Assembly (NCBI GenBank): GCA_013420905.1
Contig: JAAXNY010000011.1
Location: 1,488,001-1,552,000, forward strand
Source: Collybia mongolica
Lineage: Eukaryota > Basidiomycota > Agaricomycetes > Agaricales > Clitocybaceae
DNA length: 64,000 nucleotides
Direction of reading: 5' to 3'
Positions 36,801 through 48,137 of the stretch are shown piece after piece (position 1 is the stretch's first letter; every line of letters begins with the position of its first letter). The position numbers were made by a program, and so were the translations under genes. The notes beneath the pieces were generated by a model. That model was not told the DNA's origin. It saw nothing but the letters and a program-made list of their open reading frames with translations, and ran no database searches.

Positions 36801-37155
36801 TCTTCTGTGCCATAAGGACAAGTCCAGAGGAAGGGTAGAGGCAACATTAGCATACTCTGAAATGCATTGGACTGTTCCATCAAGCTGGGCACAGTTGTTG
36901 GACTTGATTGTGGCAGAGAACAAGGCCTGAGATGAGTCCTTGAGTCTGAACCACAATGCTTGACTGTCAATCACAATCTTGAAACCCTTTGCTCTGGTGA
37001 GGTATAGGATAGAGAGGAGGTTGTTCCAAAGCCTAGGTACATGTAGGACTCTAGTGAACTCCACTGGACGCAGATTCTGCCCTTTTACTACAGGATTAAA
37101 CACAACTGTCCCAACCCCAGCTGAATATATCACACTATTGTCTGCCAGCCTGATT
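33833..37155 (-). pseudogene. Copia pol: end of protease region, integrase, reverse transcriptase, RNase H
   Basis: Reads from VVPIRLADNSVIYSAGVG through the gag-pre-integrase domain (LWHRRLAHHNYAVV, CEACLAGKMKSKSYP) and the integrase core (IHSDLHGPM ... FIDDFLDF ... TPQQNGVAERANRT). It continues through a Pro-rich linker and the RT (WVFKVKRNSDGSVERYKARL, VDITSAFPNG, KSLYGLKQAARQWN, IYIDDITLA) to RNase H (SGRSTGGYVTILGGGAIGWS-like order, TEAEYVAAVEAGKEILW), ending GIKP at 33833. One frameshift lies near 34700-34720 in the RT thumb region (after LCDLGPV), where the frame moves and continues as FLLGVEIIRDRPNR. Otherwise it is open, so it was lost recently. The catalytic YIDD box (a common Copia variant is YVDD) is present. 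Confidence 0.9.
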
Positions 37156-37380
37156 GGTACAACGAGGTCTTTACACTAAGCCACATAACCCGTGCGGACT
37201 CATTTGGCAGGACCGTCAGCCAGACAAGAATCCGTGTCCGCGCTGAGTCCGCATCAATCCGCGTAAAATTACGCGGACACGCGGACTAGCACAGACGGAC
37301 AGCTCGCAGAGTCCGCGCGGCCAGTCGATTACTAATCGGATTAGTAATATAAATTTTATTTACACAAATTATGTATACTA

Positions 37381-39391
37381 CAAGCTTATGGCCCGTGGCT
37401 ACGCCACGGCACTGCTACACTCACCCATGGCTCTACCACGTAACCTTCAGCTTGCTGGGGGCTCTGCCCCCAGACTCCCATCTTAGTCTCAATACTTTAT
37501 TCTATGTTCAATTTCAATATTTTGGATGTAGGCTTTTTTCCCTATTCAAATCATAATCCATATAATACTTCTACTCCAAAGGAACATCTTTACTGTTAAA
37601 GTGACCCTATTGTCTACAGTATTTGGTATCATAGCTTTGATTCCATGTACCAATATTACCTGTGAAATCACAATATAAAACTGCCCATGTATAACTACAG
37701 GAGATCTAAAGTCAAGTCCAACTTGGTGTAATCAGTGCCCTTGATATTGGTTAATTGTCATACAGAATCCCAGCTATAAAAGCAGTTGTGACCATGCCAA
37801 TTTAAAAGCTATCAGGCTATTAGATGGCATCATTTGGAATCTTGAGATAATTTCTTTATGCCTATCATTTTGCCTCCCAATTAACTATACTTCTACAATA
37901 TGGTTGCTTGTCCATGTTATTATTTCCCTTGACCCATTGTAAAGACTATCAACTGTGTTCAAATTGTGCAATATCATTACATGGCACCCCACTTTTTAAG
38001 TTAGCTTACATAGATAGAGGTAGCCCTGATACATTGATAACATTCAGATATTCAACAGGGTATATTGCTTCAGCTCCATCAATTCCTTCATATGCAATAC
38101 AATCTGCACTGTGGTACATCTTGCCATCTCCAGGAAACATATCCAGTACTTTTTTATTGAGAGAGTCAACATCACCATTTCTGGCAGAAAGAATAGCTCT
38201 CTCAGGGTAAAATGTATCAGGTTTTAGAACAGGGTTTCCAATGTCAGGATATAATGTGTCAGTTAGAGACTCCACAGTATTCTCAGCATCATAAAAGTGG
38301 CTAGGTAAGGTGACATTTCCATTGCCATCTGTAAGCTTCCCATGGCCAATTTCAATTTGCCATTTGGAAAGTCTCATTTTATCATTAGTAACACCATATA
38401 AGTACAGATTTTTCTTTAGTTTGAGTATTTGAAGTTCATCCCCACAGTGGGGAGTGCATAAGACAGGCACCCACAGTCTGCACCATCAAATACTATAATT
38501 AGCCTACCAAAGGCTCTATCATCTCCTCTAATATTTTGGAATAGCCAGTTGACTGCATCAAAGGCAACAATGCTGTCCAATATTGTGTAGTCAATTCCTA
38601 TCACATTTGCAAATTATTATGTGAAAAGTTAGTTGTTATTGCTCTAATTTGATAGGGATCAGCTCTATTCAAAATCCTTGGAATCAATGTTTCTTCTACC
38701 TATAATATTTCTCTCAACCATGTATTACTATTTCCCTTACTCATTTGCACTGGATTCCTATTGTTCTAAAGATAGGGTTAGACAGAGAGTAATTTTTTCA
38801 AAATAGAATGTATCAGATTTTAAAGCAGGCTTTGTAGTGTTAGAACATTTTATGTTAATTTATGGATTAACAACCAAATTGCTCAGATAAACTCATTTCC
38901 ATTTTTATCTGCATGCTTTCCATGTTCTACTTTGATTTGTAATTTTATGGGTAGTGGCACCATTTAAATACTTTTTTTTTTCCAGTTTGAGCATCTGAAA
39001 TTTATGAGGCAGCTTAAGGTTAATAGGTATTGTTTGTTATTTGTTGACTTAGTCCGCTTTGGAGGTCATGTGATGTGGTGTTGCAGATCAGGTGATTAGT
39101 ATGTGTCTTAGCATGTTACCTGGATAGATTTTTTTTTAAATATATAATGTATTAGTTTTTAAAGCAAGATATGTAATGTTAGAATTTATTGTGGTAATTA
39201 AGGGTGACTTAAGCAGGTGACTTGAGCAGGTGACATGGCATGTGACTTCAACAATTTTCCTGCTTTGTCATCCTTAGTCAGCACTCTACTTAAAAGACAA
39301 CTTTTTTGCTGCTTTGTCAGACTTAGTCAGCGCTTAGTCAGGATTAGTCACAATCAAATTCACACGGCCGTAGTACTTTAATATAGACAGA
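37381..39391 (-). mobile_element. Helitron A, short degenerate copy
   Basis: In element orientation (minus strand) it starts TCTGTCTATATTAAAG at 39391 and ends with a hairpin (ccgtggc-tac-gccacgg in plus orientation) and ...AAGCTTG at 37381. These ends match Helitron B. Inside are fragments of the Pif1-like helicase: VEYLNVINVSGLPLSM, AILSARNGDVDSLNKKVLDM (about 38470-38006) and FDAVNWLFQNIRGDDRAFG (38604-38416). The Rep domain is absent. It is a deletion derivative abutting the 3' end of Helitron B head to tail. Confidence 0.8.
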
Positions 39392-42300
39392 CAAGCTTAT
39401 GGCCCGTGGCTACGCCACGGCACCGCTATGCTCACCCATGGCTCCACCACATAACCTTCAGCTTGCTGGGGGCTCTGCCCCCAGACCCCCTCTTGATCCC
39501 AACACTTTATTATATGCTTAATCTCAATATTTTAGGTATAAGCTTTTTCCCTTATAGAAATCATAATCTATATAATATTTCTAATCTAAAAGCACCTCTT
39601 GGTAAACTACATTTTTGGTATACCTATTATTGTCTGCAGTATCTGGTATAATAGCTTTGATTCTATATACTGATGTTGCACGTGAAATTGCAACATAAAA
39701 CTGTCCATGTGTAAATACAGGAGACCTAAAGTCAAGTCCAACTTGGTGCAGTGATTGCCCTTGGGATTTGTTTATTGTCATAGAAAATCCCAGCCGTAAA
39801 GGTAGTTGCAACCTTGTCAATTTAAAAGGTATTAGGCTGTTAGATGGTATCATTCGGATTCTTGGGATAAATTCTTTATGCCCATCATTTTGCCCCCCAA
39901 TCAACCGTACTTCTACAACACAGTTGCTCATCTGTGTTATTATTCCCCTTGACCCATTGCAAACACCATCAACTGGGTTTAAGTTGCGCAATATCATGAC
40001 AGGGCACCCCACCTTTAAAATTAGCTTAGATAGAGGTAGCCCTGATACATTGATAGAGTTCAGATATTCAACAGGATACATTGCTTCAGCCCCATCAATT
40101 CCTTCATGCACAATAGAATCAGCACTGTGGTACACCTTGCCATCTCCAGGAAACATATCCAGTACTTTTTTATTGAGAGAGTCAACATCATCATTTCTGG
40201 CAGAAAGAATAGCTCTCTCAGAATAAAATGTATCAGGTTTTAGGACAGGGTTTCCAATATCAGGATATATTGTGTCAATTAGAGACTCCACAGTATTCTC
40301 AGCACAGCAGAAGTTGTCAGGTAAGGTGACATTTCCATTGTCATCTGTAAGCTTCCCATGGCCAACTTCAACTTGCCATTTGGCAAAATTGGTTTCATTC
40401 TCAGTAACACCATTTAAGCGCATATTTTTGTTCAGCTTGAGTATCTAAAGCTCACTCCACAATGGAGAGCGCATGAGACAGGCACCCACAGTCTGTGCAC
40501 GTGAACCCTTAGGAACAACAGGTAGGATTTGTTGATAGTCACCACCAAATACCACAGTTAATCCCCCAAAGGTTCTATTATTTCCCCTAATATCCTGGCA
40601 TAGCCGGTTAACTGCATCAAAGACATGGCGATGCTGCATAAGAGCCTCATCCCATAGTATGAGGTCAGTTTGTTGCAAAAGCTCAGCTTCTGGAGTCCCT
40701 TTACTAATTCCACATGTAGCTGATTCATGGACCTCCAGAGGAATTTTAAAGCGGAAGTGAGCAGTCCTTCCTCCTGCTAGTAATAGTGCTGCAATTCCAG
40801 ATGAAGCCACACATAAGACAATCTTTCTCTGGCCTCTGAAATAGCAACACAGGGTGTTATAGACAAATGTTTTGCCACAACCTCCAGAGCCATTGAGAAA
40901 GAATGATTGTCCAGACTTGGTTTCCACAGCTTCCTTGACTGCATTGAATGCAGCTTTCTGTTCATCATTCAGCTGTTCTGACCGTTCTAAATACTCTGCA
41001 AACTGTTCTGCATCATCATAATTCTGTTGCTCTTGAATAAGAGTATTTCCCAGCTGGATAGCCCAATCCATCTGAGATGTTGGCATTCCAATAATTGAAG
41101 TCAATGATTTGTTACTTCGTGCCAGTATCTGCTCAATCAGGTATAAACCATAGTCATAGACTTGCTCTTCTGTTGGATTTGCTACACCTCCCTTTGTTCT
41201 TAGCCAGTGAGCAAGGTCATCACAAATATTCTCACGGAACTGGTTCCATAAGGCTATTGGATCAGAAGGCTGACATTCAGCCAGAATCATTGCAAATAGT
41301 GAACGGAGTTGTCTGCCTGTTTGCATAAGTGATGCCTCAGTCAAGGCTTGAATCCACTCCTGATCATCATCTAATAGTCCCCTTGCATGGCATGCCTCAT
41401 GAAAAGAGGGATATAATCTGTCTTCAAAAGTGGCCAAATCTTCATAAGATTTTGGGCCTTTAACTGCAGTCAAAAGTAGGCGCAGATAGAAACGTTCCCC
41501 AGAAGCAGGATGAGCATAGTACATTCTGCCAATAGCAAAGCCCCGCTCTCTGAGTTTCCATTTTTTTGTTTTGTCTACCCAAACAAATTTTTTAGGAAAG
41601 TCCTGATATAAGAGATCCTTGGCTTCATCAGGAAACTTGATATTAGCCTTAAAGAACCCTGTTAGTGTAGTATCTTGTGTGGCTGCTCTTTCCACAACTT
41701 GTTGCATAGGAACAGTACTATCAGCATCCCAAGTCACATTGTGTTGATCCTTTAGATGAACCTGAAGCCTTGTAACAGGAGGATGCTCTTGGTGCATATG
41801 ATATTGGAATATCTGCCAAATACCCTCACAGGGGGATATGTAACGTGCATCCAGATACAATTTAACTTCATCATTTTTGTTTCTGAACTCTGCAGTTGTG
41901 CGATCATGCCCTTTGTACACATATTTATATATATATTTGATAGACTTGATTGATATGACACATTCCAAATTTATGTGGCACTGGTACTTCCACAATAAAT
42001 AAGGATTATAGGGAACTACCCATTGATTGTCCAAATCATAGTTGCCTACTTTGTATGGCTGAGCCAGTGGACACCTTCGATAACTGGCATATGCATTTTC
42101 AGACAATGTAGTCATATGTTTAATAGGTTTTGGATAATATCTGATGCACTTCTTGTCTTCCATGCAGGGAGAGTCTTTGTTCAGGTTACCACATGGGCCA
42201 TGGACCATAACTCTCTTGACCAATTCAAATAACTCAGGTTGTTCATTTGGATCAGGGAACTCAGCAGAGATCAGACTATCAACATCTTCAGGAGTTCTAA

Positions 42301-45300
42301 GTTTTGATTCTGGAGCCAAGAAGATTATCATATGCATATGAGGCAAACCACGTTTCTGAAATTCAATAGTATAAACTCTTGCAACAGAGACACCCAAAAC
42401 CCCTCGCTGGACAATATCTTTCAGAAGCTCTTTCATTTTAAGTTTGAAGACTCTGGAGATTAGATCAGGTCTGTCAGATGCCTTTTGCCCAGGTAAGAGT
42501 TCTCTTTTGATCTCAGGCCAGTTAGGATCAGCAGTAGCTGTTAAGAACAGATCAGCACCTTTGAAATGCCGGTTCAGAGCAAGTGCATCCTGGCAGCATT
42601 GGGTCATAAAGCGTGTTCCTGCTGTAAAGGATGAAGGCAAAATAGTGCGCTTTCCCAAGTCATCACCATCAATTTCAGGGTTGTGATGTATAGCATCTGC
42701 TAAGCCTTTATATAAATCAGAACGCAGCTTTGACTGGTTTCCTGCAATATACTGAAGACGGTGCTGCTCAGTTGTAGCCCATGAGTCCACAACATATTCC
42801 TGGAAAAGTTTTCCAGCACGAAATATGTGATCTGTTTCTCCTTGGCGGGGGTGCAGGCGATAGCCAAAGTACTCTGCCTGAGTAACATGTTTATGCCTTC
42901 TTCTGACAGCTCTTACTTGTCCACCTTCTGCATCTGAGTTATCAGATGACTCAGATTCATTATTATTCTGAGTGTTATGCTCTATATTTGGATGCCACTG
43001 CAACTGTCCAGTTGGAAACAGCAATACAAAATGGAGTGATGGATACAAAGGATGCAGTTCATTGATGCGCTTTAAGCCACCACGTCGTGAATGAAGTATA
43101 ATATCCCGATAATCAGTTTGGATATCTCCATCTCCAGGTAAAATGACAGCAATTTCATCAACAGAAGCAGATGGAAGGTTATATCGTCTACGATCAGTTT
43201 CTTTTTCATAACGTAGAGCAACACAGCAATCCTGCTCTGGAGGTAAATCCTTAATCAGTTCATATGCCTGTTTATAGGCTTGTACACCTTGATGCTTTCT
43301 ATATAGCACATCTTGTAAAATCTGCATGATATTCCTGCTTAATTGTCTGTTGGTGTTCATTCTTTGATTCAAGGCTTGCTCAGGATCATAGATATATATC
43401 TGAGCATAGGTGGGCAGCTTTCCTGGTGGAGGCAGCAATGATCCAGTAATGTGATGCAATGCTCCTTGTATTTTATAAACCCAAGGGGCCCGTCCATTGT
43501 TAAGATTGTTCATAACATTCAACCTTTTTCCAGCATCTTGGCCAACAGAAGTCATTGCCAATGCAGAGTTGTATTTTCTTATATCATCCAAGAACTTTCT
43601 ATGATGAATACTGCCATGAGTATATAGTTCCTTTACCTCAGGAGGCAGTTGATGTAGCAATGGTAGTTTGATCTTTCCCCTGAAACAACATGTGCCAAAT
43701 TTTGGATTGTTAAGTGTTGACTTTGTTAATTTTTCAGACTCCCAATGTTTGGCTTGACAAAAAGGACATAGAACATTCATAGCCCCTAAATCATAAATTT
43801 GAATATTATTCTTATCAAATGGCTGCCTGGCTAGTGGAAGAGGTGCTGGAAGAGGTGGCTGTGCTGGAGGAAGCTGCAGTGGAGGAGGCATCTCAGGTAG
43901 TTGTGGCTGCAGTTCAGGCTGTGGATATAGAGGTGGATCAGGTACTGGTGGGAGACCTTGATTGGCCAGATTAAAAATACCAACTAAAGGTTGTTGGACT
44001 TGTTCTATTGGAGCAGGAGCTAAAGCAACATGCTGTCTCCTTTGTCTATAAGGAGCAACTGGAGGCAAATTTGCAGCAGCAGCTCTTAATTCAGCAGCAG
44101 TCATGGGAATAGGCACAGCTGGAATAGGCCCTCTATTATATACAGCAGGAGCATTTGGAATTGCAGCCAATTGATTGCGTATTTGGCTGACTGACATTAT
44201 AGGAGCAGCAGCAGCATGTGGTACAACATGCCCTGGTGCAGGGTAAACAGGCATAGGTATAGGAGCAGGCATAGGAGCAGGCACAGGAGCAGGCACAGGA
44301 GCAGGCACAGGAGCAGGCATAGGAACAGGCAGAGGAGCAGGCACAGGAGCAGGCACAGGAGCAGGTACAGGAGCAGGCATAGGAACAGCAGGCATAGCAG
44401 GTACAGATACAGGAGCATTATCATTGGTAATTTGTGCAGCAGCAGCTCTTATCTCAGCAAGAGTCATTGGTGCAGAAGCAGGTACAGCAGCATGGCCTCT
44501 AAGAGGCACCAAGGGAGGTAAAGCAGCTAACTGCTGCCTTATCTGGCTTACTGACATTACAGAAGCTGGAGCAGGCCCATGTACAGGAACAACATTTACA
44601 GGATTGGCAGCTGGTAGGATCAGTGGAGCAGGATCAGGCTGGTGGTGGTGGTGTGGTGTTCTACAACGTGGAGGACTACCTATCTGTTGATTTGCATCAC
44701 GGTTTGCCTGACGCCTGGCACTTCTTGGAGAAATGTTGAAATTAGACCTGGATGAAGAACCTTACCATAATTGCATGTATATATATTCTAATGTGACTCA
44801 CATCAAATCACAGATCTATTCTATCTGATGTGAGATATTGAGTATTGTATAAAACATATAGAAAAGAGTAGACACACACCAAAATAATATAAATCCTGTT
44901 CCAGTATCAAGAAAAGCTGTTTAAACAGAAGTATCCACCTGATAGTGTATTAAGTCCCTTTTTATAGTAGAATCAGTGGAAGACACACTTGATATGCTGT
45001 CAGATAAGTGGAAAGAGTATGTAGATGGTAGACAGATGGTGGATAGATGGCAAGATGATAAGAGCCAACCACCATCAGTCCGCTTTGTAGGTCATGTGAT
45101 TATTAGTCATGGGGAGTCATGTGTTGTAGAGCCAGTGATTTGAGCAGGTGATGTGAGCTGGTTTGAGCAGGTGACTTTGCATGTGACTTAAGCAGGTGAC
45201 TTCCCAACTTTTGCTGCTTTGTCATCCTTAGTCAGGACTTAGTCAGCGCTTAGTCAGGATTAGTCACAATCAAATTCACACGGCCGTAGTACTTTAATAT

Positions 45301-45306
45301 AGAAGA
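39392..45306 (-). mobile_element. Helitron B, near-complete autonomous-type copy
   Basis: In element orientation it starts TCTTCTATATTAAAGTACTA at 45306 and ends ...CCACGGGCCATAAGCTTG at 39392, with a 7-bp-stem hairpin about 10 bases from the end and CTTG in place of the usual CTRR. The insertion is between A and T of the host (cta|ttt in plus orientation), as Helitrons do. It encodes the Rep-helicase at 39581-44557. The stretch 44760-45300 is 5' non-coding. Confidence 0.88.
39581..44557 (-). pseudogene. Helitron Rep-helicase (RepHel) with one in-frame amber stop
   Basis: One frame from 44557 to 39581, broken only by TAG at 40445-40447 (…RSPLWSEL* then ILKLNKNMRLNG). Order on the protein: a Pro/Ala/Val repeat region from a 12-base repeat (44253-44390), an N-terminal zinc-like part (NVLCPFCQAKHWESEK), and the Rep nuclease with HUH motif LPHMHMIIFL and a tyrosine pair in YIYKYVYKGHD. 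After it comes a Pif1-type SF1B helicase with Walker A NGSGGCGKT, LILWDEALMQ, FGGDYQQILPVV and, past the stop, AILSARNDDVDSLNKKVLDM, MTINKSQGQSLHQVGLDFRS and YVAISRATS. The frame stays open upstream of 44557 towards an acceptor near 44745, so a 5' exon is possible. Length, about 1650 residues, fits a full-size RepHel. Confidence 0.88.
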
Positions 45307-46287
45307 TTTGTTATTGATTACATAACATAACGGCGGTGAAAAACTTGCATCCGACTAGGTTCGAACGCGTACAGGCACGAACATTACGTAATATGTTTGG
45401 TGTTCATAACCGTTGGGCAAGGCGGGCATTTCTAGCTACAGAATCACTGGCCTCAAGTCAACGGACTTAGGTCACATGACTACGAGGCACGTGCAATGGT
45501 CACATTACCGTTGCCACGTCTTCGTTGGTTCTTTTCAACCACATCAACGACGCCCGCCAAAACCGCCAACGCCGACACCAACGCCAACGCACCCACGCCG
45601 CCAACGCCAACGCATCGAACGCCAACCGACATCAACATGACGACGCACAAGACGGTGTGGGGAGAAGGATAGAAACGGACGCGGAACGAGGGGACGACGA
45701 GGAAAGGGCGCCCCGAGGGGCAGAACCAGGTGAGTCGTACACCGCCGCTCACCCACACGCTCACCACGCAGCGCGTCCCCCCCTCCCCACTTCAGGAACT
45801 CGAAACGAAGGATACGGCCGCCAACAGCAACAGGAGGAAGGCGGCAACGACAACGACAACGACGAAGACAGCAACAGCAACAGCAGCAACAGTGCCGACG
45901 AGGCCTGCGGCAACGATGGCAACAGCAGCGGCGGCACTAACAACGGCGCGACGACGACGACGACAACTACAACAAAGACGACCACCACCACCACGAGGAT
46001 GACGACGACTAAGGACAACGAGGACGACGACGACAACGGCGACTAAGGACAACGGGGACAACGACAAGACAAGTGGCCAGTGCCGCCGCCGCCGAAACCC
46101 AGGCCGCTGACGACGTCGCGGGGGCCGACGAGGACGACGGGGGGGCGGGGGCCCCCGCCCCCGCCTATATTAAATTATTTTATCATATATGTATTATACT
46201 TAGTAATAATATATGTTTTATTCTATTAATTATATAGATTGTTAGTAAGTAAAAGAGTAAGTAAGTGCTTCATAATAAAAGAAAGTA
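45307..46287. other. Interior of the hAT-like element: low-complexity sequence and a GC palindrome
   Basis: 45307-45506 corresponds to the older copy at 31530-31729. From 45540 to 46045 the sequence is rich in caacg, gacgac and acaac repeats. It keeps one frame open for 173 codons (45525-46046, Asp/Asn/Thr runs), but both strands and other frames are equally open, so I do not call it a gene. At 46141-46162 lies a perfect 22-base palindrome of G and C only, next to a strongly AT-rich stretch (46166-46230). Confidence 0.5.
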
Positions 46288-46425
46288 AGTGAGTCCGCGC
46301 GGACTCTGTGGAGTCCACACGGAGTCCGCGCGGAGTCCGTGCAGAGTCCGTGTGGACTTTGTGCTGTCCTTGCGGAGTCCGCACGGACTTTTGCAGTCCG
46401 CGCGGAGTCCGCAAGGACATGTGGG
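46288..46425. repeat. Subterminal palindromic repeat cluster of the hAT-like element
   Basis: About ten imperfect copies of a short motif related to gagtccgcgcggactc in both orientations. A second cluster lies inside the other end (37190-37325). They may be transposase-binding sites. Confidence 0.6.
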
Positions 46426-46449
46426 GGAGTGTAAAGTACAGGGTACAAC

Positions 46450-47472
46450 ATGAGGGCGATAATTATGCACCCAATTGCGATGTGGGGTCATATGCGAAGA
46501 GGCCCCAGAGTCTGGAAGCCAGTTGAAGTCAGCATCTAGTTGCAGTGGGCCAGACAGATCAGAATGATCTGGGAGGGAGGTACTTGCATTTCCAGCATAT
46601 TCTGTAACATCCTCATCAGAGGCATTGTCCTGTGCCTTGTCCTTTTTGTCCTTGGATTCCTCCTTGGACTCCTGTGCCTTGTTTGCAGTCTCCTTGCACT
46701 TTTTGCCTTTATTTTTGCCACCATTTGAAGTCCCATTGGGCTTCTTTGCCTCCTTTTGTGCATTGATGTACAGTGTGCACTTGGTCTGGATGTGACCCCC
46801 TTTGCCACAGAAATGACAACTGTTTCCTGAGGTGGATGCAGCCATGGCAGTCTGCTCTTCTGCCCTTCTGCGACGAGATTGGTCTTCAGTAATGAATGCC
46901 TGATGGACTTTTGACTTGTCCAAGTCAGAAGTGAGGAGTAAACTGGTCACAAAGTGATTATAGTCCTCAGGAAGAGCCCTAATCAAAGTCATGGTTGCTA
47001 GTTCTGAGTCCATGTCAGCCAGAGTATACTTCTCTGACCTAAGACTTTTGACATTGGTGATGGCTTTTTCAACTCTGTTAATAAGAGTTTGAAGGGACTC
47101 TTCCTCTTGCTTTCTGATGGAGAACAAGTCATCCAGGGCATTAAAGCGAGGTCCAGGACGCTTCTGGACATGTACTTTGGCTAGTGCCTCCCACAGTTTG
47201 ACAGGATCCTCAGCAATTCCATTGAAGTGGACTCTCTGGGGTTCCTCAACCATAAAGAAGATCTGGCCAGCTGCCTTTTCAACTTTGATGAGGTAGGCTT
47301 CCTGTGCATCCAGTTGCTCTTCTGTAGGAGGGCTACTGAGGGAGGGCACTCTGGCAATGCCTTTGACAATCCTCCAGCTGCCATTAGCCCTAAGCCAGGC
47401 AGACATATCAGATGCCCAGGAGGTGTAGTTGGTGTCTTTGAGGAGGGGGAAGGTAGGTTTTGTAAGGGACAT
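46450..47472 (-). CDS. Copia gag and start of protease (cut by the nested element)
   Basis: Starts MSLTKPTFPLLKDTNYTSWA (an upstream in-frame ATG at 47523 is less likely) and shows the usual Copia gag: WEALAKVHVQKRPGPRFNAL, SELATMTLIRALPEDYNHFV-type helices, then a zinc knuckle CHFCGKGGHIQTKC (C-x2-C-x4-H-x4-C). A Lys/Glu-rich spacer and the protease active site WLPDSGASSHMTPHRNWVHN follow. The frame runs into the transposon after NYRPHVV, and pol resumes at 37155. No stop or frameshift is present in this part. Confidence 0.88.
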
Positions 47473-47873
47473 GTTGGTAAGGAGTGAAAATGGGGTGTTG
47501 ACCTCTGTGCAAGTTTGTATCAACAGGAATACAACCAGGTTCCCTTGAAAATAACAAAGGGCAGGGTTCCAAGTTGAGCCTTCAGGAGTGTGTGCAGGAA
47601 AGGAGTGCTGAGAGTATTCTACTGTAACTACTGAGCAATCCCAATTGTAGCACCTCCAGGATCACCAGGATGATTACTGGGATATTTCCTAGGTAGGATG
47701 AAAACCAACCCACTGAAGAGTATGGTCCCAAAAGTTGGATGCCCTTGTAACTAAAGGGGGTGCAACACACTATAAAGGCAAAAAATGCGAACAGAGGGTG
47801 CAAAAATGGCACTGGTGAGTTGTATACTTGAACTAGAGCTCTTAGAGCGCAGGGCCCATAACCTGTTAAAGGT
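47473..47873 (-). other. Copia untranslated leader
   Basis: Non-coding stretch between the 5' LTR (47874-48107) and gag. Immediately inside the LTR, on the minus strand, is GGTTATGGGCCC, the likely primer-binding site. Confidence 0.5.
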
Positions 47874-48107
47874 GGAAGCCTAGAGCTGGAGTCCTGAGTA
47901 AGAAACTAGTATATTCACTAATATAAGTGAGTACTAACCTGGAGTCCTGAGTAAGAAACTGGGGACTCCAGAACAAGCTACTCTACACCTATATACCTGT
48001 AGGAACAATAGTAGAGTACAATAGACAAAGGAACAATAGAACAATAGAACAAATGAAAGAAGCAAAACAATACCAAGCTAAGCTATATATACAGGTCAAT
48101 TCTAACA
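47874..48107 (-). repeat. 5' LTR of the Copia element
   Basis: 234 bases. Apart from a 34-base shorter repeat tract and one substitution (gaacaagc against gaacgagc) it matches 33493-33760. Followed by the target duplication tgaag. Confidence 0.9.
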
Positions 48108-48137
48108 TGAAGAACATGGAAGACAAGGGTTTTTAAA

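Larger units (their letters stand above)
37164..46441. mobile_element. Non-autonomous hAT-like DNA transposon inside the Copia element
   Basis: Flanked by the 8-base duplication GGTACAAC (37156-37163 and 46442-46449). The ends are imperfect inverted repeats sharing CTTTACACT, three variable bases, then CCACAT. Both subterminal regions (37190-37325 and 46288-46425) carry many copies of a short gtccgcgcggac-type palindromic motif, as transposase-binding sites often do in hAT elements. Without the Helitrons it is about 1.35 kb and encodes no transposase. The 8-base duplication and subterminal repeats support hAT; the assignment is still an inference. Confidence 0.75.
33493..48107 (-). mobile_element. 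Ty1/copia LTR retrotransposon, interrupted by a nested DNA transposon
   Basis: LTRs 33493-33760 and 47874-48107 (TGTTAAAGG...TTCTAACA) flanked by the 5-base duplication TGAAG (33488-33492 and 48108-48112). It lies antisense inside the gag of Ty3 element 1. gag and protease begin on the right (47472 leftwards). The frame is interrupted after NYRPHVV by the element at 37164-46441, and pol resumes at about 37155. The LTRs differ by one substitution and 34 bases in a short-repeat tract, so the insertion is recent. Confidence 0.92.

Noticed and set aside
44216..44521. Arg/His-rich ORF on the plus strand and Leu-rich ORF on the minus strand
   Set aside because: Both are shadows of the 12-base repeat that encodes the Pro/Ala/Val region of the Helitron protein.
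45340..45420. Genuine tRNA gene
   Set aside because: A- and B-box-like motifs exist, but no acceptor, D, anticodon and T stems can be paired. Kept only as a weak SINE-type finding.
45525..46046. 173-codon ORF rich in Asp, Asn and Thr inside the hAT-like element
   Set aside because: Trinucleotide-like low complexity keeps several frames on both strands open at once, and the protein is only homopolymer-like runs. Not called as a gene.
33493..48107. Two separate Copia elements (pol at 33833-37155 and gag at 46450-47472)
   Set aside because: The gag and protease frame continues into pol across the hAT-like element, with an 8-base duplication and a single LTR pair, so it is one interrupted element.
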